From assembly GCA_009760855.2 (NCBI GenBank), contig WPIO01000058.1:2102001-2142500 (forward strand): a DNA stretch of 40,500 nt. Reading direction: 5' to 3'. Source of the stretch: Cristatella mucedo. Lineage: Eukaryota > Bryozoa > Phylactolaemata > Cristatellidae. Below the pieces are notes generated by a model. It did no database searches and was not told the origin of the DNA. It was given only the letters and a program-made list of their open reading frames with translations. Below, piece after piece: positions 32,991 through 40,500 of this stretch (its first letter is position 1; each line of letters opens with the position of its first letter). Made by a program: the position numbers and the translations under genes.

Positions 32991-33937
32991 CTAATATTGC
33001 GCAAGAAACTCCATCTAGCTATAAGCAATGGTTCACTTTACCTTCAGGAGTTCTCTTGCAGTGTTCGCCTGTGAAACGAGGTGCCCCTCGAGGGCTTGCC
33101 TTGACCCTGACAGGCGTGGAAGAGCTTGCTTAGCAGGCCTCGTAAATATTTACCGACGCTTTCGCGCAGTCTTTTTTCGCATTTGTCTTGATGAACTCTG
33201 TACGCACGCAGCGAAATTCATCTGCTGATGCGAGAAACTTCTTGACGCCATGTCAATCGAATATAACCATTCACTATTCTTTCACTTTGCAATGGCATAC
33301 AACAAAATGTTCGTTTAAGTTTAAGGTAACTGGACCTTTGCACTTCTATTGATACTACACTGCAGCATTACGTTCGCATAAACCTCACTAATTCGGGTAG
33401 CAGGACAAAGCGTGCGGTATACCCAAACCTGGCATCCAAATCAGGCCTAACAGCGAGATCGTAGAATTTCCAAATATTATTTCCCCGACCACAGAAGCAA
33501 AGCTTCTGTGGAAGAATAGCTGTTGTCTATTTATTTTAGGCACGGAGGACTAGGGAAAACACACTGTGTACCCGTGGAAAAAATTGAAACTTGCTCCTAC
33601 GGCTACTGAATAATCCTGGCGACGGTTAAAAAGGGTTATCGAAGGTTCACTTATATTGCGACTAGAGTTATGATCTTCAAAGCATTTATAAAAGATTACT
33701 TAATCGGTACGGCCACTAGCGGAGTGAATCAGACATGGGTTTTCTTGTTACTACTAAAATAAATGACGAGGCACGGGGCTCAGGGCACAGGGCATAGGGC
33801 ATAGAGCAGGTGAAAAGCTCTTCCAAGAGGAGACTCCCATCGGTTCCATTCGTGCCGAGTACGAACAGCTGGTTTGGCAAACTGTCAATCACACAATCAC
33901 TGCTTTAAGATTAGGTATAAGTGGCGATTAAAAAATA
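32991..33937. other. Intergenic, no gene seen
   Basis: A short GGGCATA-type tandem repeat lies at about 33783-33803. The part next to the broken protein fragment might hold its degraded 5' exons, but I cannot recognise them. Confidence 0.35.
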
Positions 33938-34113
33938 CTAGCTGATTTAACAATTAACAGCCTTTTTGTACAGCGACAGAAGAGCCATTATGACTATCAC
34001 CACCGCTTACGGCGGTAATACAGGATCGCCCACCTCAGGATTCGAATCCACGTGACCTCGGGACCAAGGTCGCGAAAAGCAACCGCATCACCTAATGTGC
34101 CATCTCGGCTCAC
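33938..34113 (-). mobile_element. tRNA-derived SINE, family 1, copy 2
   Basis: Reverse-complement counterpart of 78-257. The A box region is preserved, and the B box region reads GGATTCGAATCC. Body and tail (TTAAATCAGCTAG) also match; copy 2 has a few extra bases in the tail. Divergence between the copies suggests an old family. Confidence 0.8.
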
Positions 34114-34435
34114 CATTGTGTGACGAACGCAGCGAAGCGGCTCCTTAGAGCTCAAGTCCGTACCGCAAACACAGCACTGTTACTGCGCCAGTCCGCGAAG
34201 CCGCCAACCGAATATCGGCGGAACTAGTGCTCCGAAAAAACGCGAACGCGAAGGCGTGCCAATACCGGCGTATACGTACGCTGACGACTGCAGACCACGA
34301 AAACGTTCGAAAAGTCCTACAAATTAATGATGATCATTCCATATAATCAATGTATTGCTGCATAGTCAATAAACAGCCGAAGAGGGTCACATTTGCGTTG
34401 GACAAAAGAATACGGAATTAATTAACTGATACTCA
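34114..34435. other. Intergenic, no gene seen
   Basis: No supported feature. Confidence 0.35.
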
Positions 34436-34442
34436 CTTTAGA

Positions 34443-34712
34443 AAAGAGGCGAAGCCAGGATTAGAGCGCCGGGCGGCGCGGGGGTCTGGGGGGCGGAGCC
34501 CACCTGCTAAGGGGGGTCTGGGCTTGTCCCCCCCGCACCTGCGACAAGAGAAAAGTGGCCAAAATTTCGTGCAGCCTGGCCAAGCACCAAGGATCCAGCG
34601 GCCGCGCTTGTGCGGCCGCTGGCCGACGACCGGGCGTCAGACTCGGCTCCCACCTACCAGGCTACGGTTTGCAGCTGCTGCCACATGATGCCTCCCCCTG
34701 GCTTCGCCTCTG
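34443..34712. mobile_element. Miniature TIR element (MITE-like), 270 bp, with target duplication
   Basis: The ends are inverted: AGAGGCGAAGCCAGG at the left and its reverse complement at the right. The flanks repeat CTTTAGA at 34436-34442 and 34713-34719, a 7-bp target duplication. The interior is GC-rich, non-coding and has short C and G runs. A DNA-transposon derivative with no transposase is the simplest reading; superfamily not assigned. Confidence 0.75.
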
Positions 34713-34719
34713 CTTTAGA

Positions 34720-35307
34720 TTAACCTCTTTATATGTTCAAAATCAAAGCTTATGATGTATCCAGCTCCTAATTATTATAACTCAGGAACTGTTTGAAATC
34801 TTAAGCAACTTTAATGACCTGGCTAATTTAGTATGCTAAAGTTTCACTAACGAACTGTGAAAGTCTTCAACTTCTATATGTACGCCGTATAGTAATGATA
34901 TCTGAGCCAACTGACATCCTATAAAGGAAACAATTGATGAGGTCATACTTAGTTTGCGCTCACTTGAATTCCTCGCGTGTTTAAAAGAACCAGCTCGAGA
35001 CTTAAGTTATTTTAAGGGCTAATCAAAAGCCAGCGTCGGGTGGCCAAGGCCCCCCCCAATAAAAGCACTTCTGCCATCCTGTGATTGGCTGTCTCTGGCA
35101 AGGTCGTAGGTCATAGTTTTGACTCCAGTTGGCTCATTCTCATTCGGAGCTTCGCGACGCCGCTGTACGCAGATTAGCCGGCTTGTGACTCTTTGGCGAC
35201 GGGATTTTCGGAAAGTGCAACTGAACCTGTTTAAACCGGCCTGGATCTCAAGTCTTTTGATAGCCACTAGCAATATTTGTGGCACCGCTGGCATTCAGTC
35301 GTAATAG
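34720..35307. other. Intergenic, no gene seen
   Basis: No supported feature; the minus frame at 35019-35294 is not recognised. Confidence 0.35.
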
Positions 35308-36260
35308 GGTTACTAGTTATGGGCAAACCTAGTGTTATTCAGAAATTGGAAAGGCTGACTTTCAAAATTGGCTCTGCCAGCATATCTCCAGTTGCATCAG
35401 CTCGAAATCTAGGTGTCATATTCCAAAGCGACCTCTCGTTAGACGACCACATCAGCTCCACAGTCAAATCTGCCTATTTTCAGCTTCATAACATTGCTAA
35501 AATTAGGGCTTGTTTAGATAAGGATACCACGTCCAAGTTGGTCCATGCATTCGTGACATCTCGTCTCGACTTCTGCAACTCACTGCTTACTGGCCTACCA
35601 GCATGTGCGATCAGGCGATTGCAGCTGGTGCAAAACTCTGCAGCTAGGCTTGTCTGTCGTGAGCGTCGCAGTTGCCACATTACTCCACTTCTCGCCGACC
35701 TGCACTGGTTACCAGTCAAGCAACGGATTGACTTCAAGGTTTTGTCGCTCACTTTTAGGTCTCTTCATTCTATGGCTCCAGCCTATCTTTCAGATATACT
35801 ACCCCATAAGGCAAAGCATCGTACCACTCGCTTTTCGGAATCCAACAGTCTAGAAATACCTCATACAAACCTTAAATCCTTTGGAGACCGTGCATTTAGC
35901 TCGTATGCTCCCACAGCCTGGAACTCCCTCCCGACCTGCATCAGAACATCCCCTGACCTGACCACATTTAAAAGAAACTTAAAAACATACCTATTTAGGA
36001 CAGCATTTAGTGGGTCCTTGTGATTCGTCCTCGATGTGCTTATGCGTGCTGACACTGTTCATGCTGCCACTAACCACATTTGCATGCTGACCCAGTGCAT
36101 GTAACCCTTAACCATGTTATTCATTTTGTTTGTTTTTCAAGCATGATTTTACTTACTATTCTATTGCGTATCACTTTGCAGCAAATGTAAAGCGCCTAGA
36201 AAGAGATTAAGTTCTCTGAGGGCGCTTTATCAAGTGCAATATTATTATTATTATTATTAT
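35308..36260 (+). mobile_element. L2/CR1-type LINE, 5'-truncated, with 3' tail
   Basis: It consists of a C-terminal coding part (35317-36023), a 3' UTR, a tail hairpin (AAGCGCC 36190-36196 with GGCGCTT 36221-36227) and an (ATT)n end at 36239-36260. The 5' boundary is set where similarity to the two other local copies starts (TTACTAGTTATG). The open frame is unbroken, so this is the youngest-looking copy in the window. Confidence 0.88.
35317..36023 (+). CDS. C-terminal part of a non-LTR retrotransposon reverse transcriptase (partial)
   Basis: About 235 codons without stop or frameshift. It reads from MGKPSVIQKLERLTFKIG through ARNLGVIFQSDLSLDDHISS, KSAYFQLHNIAKIRACL, FVTSRLDFCNSLLTGLP, LQLVQNSAARLV, HWLPVKQRIDFKVL, APAYLSD and AWNSLPTCIRTSPDLTTFK to KTYLFRTAFSGSL. 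These are the conserved steps after the catalytic RT motifs in L2, CR1 and related LINE proteins. The catalytic core and the endonuclease are missing because of 5' truncation, so it cannot mobilise itself. An upstream ATG in the same frame at 35277 lies outside the homologous part and is not the element's start. Confidence 0.85.
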
Positions 36261-36261
36261 A

Positions 36262-37044
36262 GGTGAGTCCGTCAAGTTATTTCGTTTCCTTTTAATTGCC
36301 GGAGATTCTTGCACTTTTCGGTGCACGAGCAATGCTTTAGATTTACGTTAGCTTTCAAGAACTTCTGTCCGATGGACTGGGTCAGATGATGGGATCGCGG
36401 CGGGTTTGTACTGCATCAAGATTAGGGTTATGAACTGCAAAATTGTGATAAGGAGCACTTTTTATGAGGGCTGCGATTCAAGAGCTTCAAAAGATAACAA
36501 TGGCGGTCACCTTTTCAGTCATTGTAGATATTTCCAGGCTTTTGAACAGACGATGACGGAGGCGCGGATGATGTGGCGCGACACAAAACCCGCAGTACGG
36601 ATGCTTTTGTTACTGTAAACGTACCTCTGTCATCGACTCTAGTCATAGTGTCGTGGACTCCCATATTGCTTCACTGCCGCTGGTCCTTCTCGCGCTGAAG
36701 TCGGAAGGTTAAGTCAAACCGAATTGGCCCTTAACCGCGCAGCTTCCCTTGACGACAGAAGCTGGTGCCAGTGATGCAGCAGTATACAATTCAAATCAGG
36801 AGATAACTAAACGGACTCTCTCGGGGTTATAATTAAGGCGAATTTTATAATCCAAGTTCGTATACCATTCATGAGAAGACCATGGAAGCGGAACGAAACA
36901 AAGTTGTTTCAGACAAACAGAAAACTAACGTAATATACACATACAAGATAAGTTCATTCAAAAGTTCCAGTTAATAGGCTATTTAGTATAACATAGGTAC
37001 CGTATAGTATAGCATAGTATATAGTCATAATAACTGTAATACAT
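36262..37044. other. Intergenic, no gene seen
   Basis: Nothing recognised; short ATAG-type repeats lie at about 37000-37025. Confidence 0.35.
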
Positions 37045-37960
37045 TTATCTAGCGCACTAATAGAACTTAATCTCTTTTTTCTAGGCGCTTTCTAGGCGCT
37101 TTACATTGCTGTAAAATGAGCGTGACTATATGGTTAGTGGTAACATGCACAGTGTTAATGTGCATAATATGGTTATTTGCAGCATGCACGGTGTCAGCAA
37201 GAATAAGCACACCAAGAAAATTCACAGGGAACCAGCAAATTCTGTAAGAAAAATGCAGTTTTTTAGCTTCTTTTTAAAACTTTTTCAAGTCAGGTGTTTT
37301 GAGGTCAGTCGGGTGCGAGCTCCTGGCTTTGTGAGCATACAAACTAAAGACTCTGCCTTCAAATGATTTCATGTTGGTTATGCTAAGGCTCGGCTAAACG
37401 ATTCGAATCAGTAGAGCGGCTGGTACGACTCCAGACATGGTCGGCGAGTAGTTCTGTTAGGTAGGCTGGAGCCTGCGAATGAAGAGACCTAAAAGTGAAT
37501 GACAAAATCTTGAATTTGATACGCTGCTCGGTGTGTAGCCAGTGCAGGTTAGCCAGAAGTGGTTTATTATGGCAACTGCGATGCTCACCACAAACAAGTC
37601 TAGCTGCTGAGTTTTGCACCAGCAGTAAGCGCTTGATTGTACAAGACGGTTGACCTGCAAGCAGTGAGTTGCAGAAGTCAAGATGGGATGTCACAAATGA
37701 ATGGACCCACTTGGATGTGTGATTTCAACTTCTGGACAGGCCCGAATTTTCGAAGTGTTGTGTAGTTGAAAGTTAACAGGCGCGACCGTGGGGCTGATGT
37801 GATCGTTTAGTTAAAGGTCACTTTGGAACAGGACACCCAGATTTTCCGCAGAAGCTAATGGAGATATGCTGGCAGAGACAATTTTAAGCGTTAACCTTTC
37901 CTATTTCTGAGTCACACTAGGTTTTCCCATAACTAGCAAGTTTTTTTCATCTAATTAGTA
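37045..37960 (-). mobile_element. L2/CR1-type LINE fragment, minus strand
   Basis: Covers the same part of the element as 35308-36230, ending at its tail near 37045. The translated segment at 37383-37694 reads TSHLDFCNSLLAGQPS, LLLVQNSAARLVCGEH and LLANLHWLHTEQRIKFK. Other parts are frameshifted or stopped. The tail motif is locally duplicated (CTAGGCGCTTT twice, 37081-37102). Confidence 0.85.
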
Positions 37961-38143
37961 TAGGTTACTCTGTGCGGCCGCGTATTTAAGACGTATCTAT
38001 ATATAGACAAGAGTCGTTCATTTTTAATGCCTTCAGATAAAGCAATTGATCAACCGCTTTTTAGGGTCAAGTGTAAGGATCTCGATTTACTTCAATTAGC
38101 CGAAATCTACTATAAATTCTGGGCTGTACATGTACACATGTAC

Positions 38144-38280
38144 GCCGAGCTGGTTTGGTCTAGCGGTTAAGGTGCTCGCCCCGACCAAGGTCTGACTGAG
38201 GTCGTGGGCTCGAGCCCCGAGGCATATGTGAAGCGCCTGAATAGAGATTAAGTTATCTTGGGGCGCTATATAAATAAATT
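38144..38280 (+). mobile_element. tRNA-derived SINE, family 2, with LINE-like 3' tail
   Basis: The tRNA-like head has an A box (TGGTCTAGCGGTTAAGG, 38156-38172) and a B box (GGGCTCGAGCCCC, 38206-38218). At 38224 it passes into ATGTGAAGCGCCTGAATAG and then GGGCGCTATATAAAT, which is the tail of the local L2-type LINE (about 36 of 44 positions equal). The head-plus-LINE-tail design is that of a SINE mobilised by its partner LINE. Confidence 0.8.
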
Positions 38281-38329
38281 ATATATATATATATATTACA
38301 TATAATTATATATATATATATATGTACAA

Positions 38330-38367
<38 letters not shown>
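38280..38367. repeat. (TA)n and (CA)n microsatellite
   Basis: Long TA runs interrupted by ACACACAC; grows out of the A/T end of the SINE. Confidence 0.9.
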
Positions 38368-38370
<3 letters not shown>

Positions 38371-39190
38371 CGTTGCATATTTGCACGTTAACCTCTATAA
38401 TTTTGAATGTACGAGGCAAACAAGTGTACGTCCGGTCGCGCAACGAAAGTCATTGCTGATTCGTTTGTCTGTGCAGATCAATGGAAAGAGAGCCCAAGAA
38501 ATTTTTTCAAAAATCCACAATTTATGCTTGACGGCGCTATACCAATATATTGTTATTATTATTACTAATATCTCGGTCCAGCTCGTGCTTAAAAACTCGC
38601 GACCCGTATATAAATGTAAGTAGAAGTTTGTGAATTCTCATGACAAATTGAAGTCTCATGGTTAAAATTTTTAATTAAATTTTTAATTTAATTGATTTCT
38701 GATTACAGTTAAATAGTTGTAGAAGTTTTTATTTTCGTATATTAGGTGATCCCTTTGCAATTCAAGCGTCGCTCTTTAGAAATTTGATGAATGCGTGACT
38801 TCCGTCAAACGCAACAACGGCAATAGACCAAAGATGAAGTAAATAAATATTTAAAACACTTTAGACTGTGAAGGAGATTCTAGATTTAAACTTAAAGCTC
38901 CGCAAATCAAACTACAATATTCCGTGATCGTGTATGAGTCTTTGCTAGCAAATATATTTTGTTATGTACCTTTAATATACAGTTCGCATATCTTGCAACA
39001 ACGACAGAGGAAGCACGCGTAAGCAGCCCGCACGCATAAGCGACCGCTGGCTGAAGCGGCAACCCAGGAGACCAGAGACGGCACGTGAAATCGTGCATCT
39101 TAAACAAATAAAGATCACCACCGCAGAGGAAGCGTGTAGCGAGGGTGAAAGCGTAGAGCCTAAAAACCATTAAGAGCACCAATTCGCGAG
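38368..39190. other. Intergenic, one possible LINE/SINE tail relic
   Basis: At about 38530-38568, GGCGCTATACCAATAT is followed by ATT repeats, like the end of the LINE tail, but the rest of the tail is not recognisable. Nothing else seen. Confidence 0.35.
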
Positions 39191-40180
39191 CAGCTCGCAA
39201 AATGACAGCGAACGACCAGTTTATTCGCTTGGGGCTCGCTCCGCCGATCTTAGCGTGAGCGCAGCGACGTGCTCATCACGGCACGTCCGGCGTCTGGACG
39301 GAGCTGCTGCGGCGGATCCGACGCCGCCGCCGCCGCCGCCGCCGACGCCGCCGCCGACGCCGCCGCCGACGCCGCCGACGCCGCCGACACCGCCGCCGCC
39401 GCCGCTCTTCGCCCGTCAGGTGCAACGATTGGGCGGCAACCCGTTTTTTTGAAGAGCCTCTCCCCCCAAATTCGCGGCACTGGCCGCCGCGTCTCTGCGC
39501 CGCGCCCCCTACCTATCGGCAGGATGGGTAGGCTCGCTGCCGCCGCCGCCGCCGCCGCCAGCTGCTGGATCGATGGAATGGCGAATGCGTGAATGCGTCT
39601 CGTCAAGCGCTCGACGCCACCTGTCCCAACGGGGGGGGGGCCGTCGAGCGGCTATCGCTCGCTCGTCACGTGGCGTTAAATGGAGCGACAGGGTACGTGA
39701 GGCGGGTGCGATACAACGGTACCCAGTGAATGAATGAATGAATGAACGGAGGTCTACCTCTGCCCCCACACTTCTATCCGCAATGGGTCGATGCGACCTC
39801 GGCGGAGGCGGCGGCGGCGCGGCGAGGCTTTCCAAGTTTCGCCCTGGCGAGCGAGCCGCCCTGTCTCGGAGGCTTTGGCCAGCCAACGTTCGCCACGTCC
39901 AGCCAATCGTCGCCTACGTGCGAAACTTGTGAGCTTCTGCTGGGACGCGCATTTCTGAACGCGCGAACGACGACCGCTGCGAGCTTGGCGGATTGCGAAA
40001 TTCCTGAACAAACTCCGACCGACCGACCGTAGGCTGGCTCGCTCGTCGAGTGCGACCCAGGCGCACCTTGCGGATCGTAAAATGACGCAGCGCCGTCACG
40101 GTCAGCGGCCGCGTACTGAGCCAACTCATTGTTGGGGCCCGACGACCCTGCTACGCGCATTTCAGGTACAACGGAAGTCG
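39191..40180. other. GC-rich, CpG-dense block with CCG repeats
   Basis: It contains a (CCG/GAC)n stretch at about 39318-39405, a second GCC run at 39538-39560, a TGAA repeat at about 39726-39746, and a poly-G run near 39632. Composition resembles a promoter or 5' exon region. Open frames on both strands give Ala, Pro or Gly homopolymers, so none is called a gene. Confidence 0.4.
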
Positions 40181-40500
40181 CACTAATCCAAGTCCCTGCA
40201 AGTGCATATTCAGGCATTGGATACCTGGGTGGGTTTCCTTCAGTATCTGACCGCTTGCCTTTTTAATAAACGTCTTAGAAGACAGCTCTCACTACTACTA
40301 ATTATCGCGAGCTTCCTCATTGGTTAACTCCCTTGAGCTAATGAATTCCTCTGGCTGTCATTTTGGCAGCGTGGCTAAAGCAGCTCTTTACGTTGATATT
40401 GCATTCACGGTTAAATTGTTTGAAAAGTTTGTTGTTTTTTTAAAGCGCAGATCGCAAAGGTCGTCTGCTGGGGATACTTGAGTCGGAAAATCTCGACGGG
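40181..40500. other. Intergenic, no gene seen
   Basis: No supported feature to the window end. Confidence 0.3.

Noticed and set aside
39250-39606. Poly-Ala and poly-Pro frames
   Set aside because: Produced by the CCG repeat in different frames.

Overview
The window looks like nuclear DNA from an animal, probably an invertebrate. It has canonical Pol III tRNA genes with internal A and B boxes, tRNA-derived SINEs, L2/CR1-type LINE fragments with an (ATT)n tail, a small TIR element, and no obvious CpG depletion in GC-rich stretches. I see no bacterial operons, phage genes, CRISPR or rRNA. I cannot name the species; an arthropod such as a tick is only a guess. No intact cellular protein-coding gene is recognisable. 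Most open frames are chance frames copied along with a repeat.

The main content is at 0.3-26.6 kb, a complex locus built from tRNA-Lys(CUU) repeat units. A degenerate unit (about 300-1683) is followed by five complete and one partial head-to-tail copies of a unit of about 2.93 kb (1684-18262). The copies differ almost only in homopolymer lengths and a few substitutions. Each carries one sequence-identical tRNA-Lys(CUU) gene on the minus strand (73 nt, with a TTTT terminator). Each also has a 23-bp upstream element at fixed distance that is retained in much more diverged copies. Comparison with a related unit type (18265-20225, tRNA on plus) indicates that the 2.93-kb unit is an inverted dimer: one half keeps its tRNA on minus, and the other half, on plus, has lost its 5' flank and tRNA in a deletion of about 960 bp.

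To the right, the family turns round. A LINE fragment (20230-21300, minus, itself interrupted by a SINE-like insert) separates the plus-oriented units from an inverted, tRNA-less, mosaic copy of the array unit (21430-23975). Next come an inverted related unit with a decayed tRNA-Lys (23976-25950) and a stretch ending in a tRNA-Lys 3' half (26295-26341). The tract from about 17.7 to 20.2 kb and the tract from about 24.0 to 26.3 kb form large diverged inverted arms.

The rest (26.6-40.5 kb) is repeat-rich intergenic DNA. It has two copies of one tRNA-SINE (78-257 and 33938-34113), a second tRNA-SINE whose 3' tail matches the local LINE tail (38144-38280), and L2-like LINE pieces at 29118, 30195, 35308 and 37045. 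It also has a 270-bp TIR element with a 7-bp target duplication (34443-34712), a broken minus-strand protein fragment (32522-32938), and three GC-rich, CpG-dense blocks that could be promoters or first exons but carry no recognisable product.
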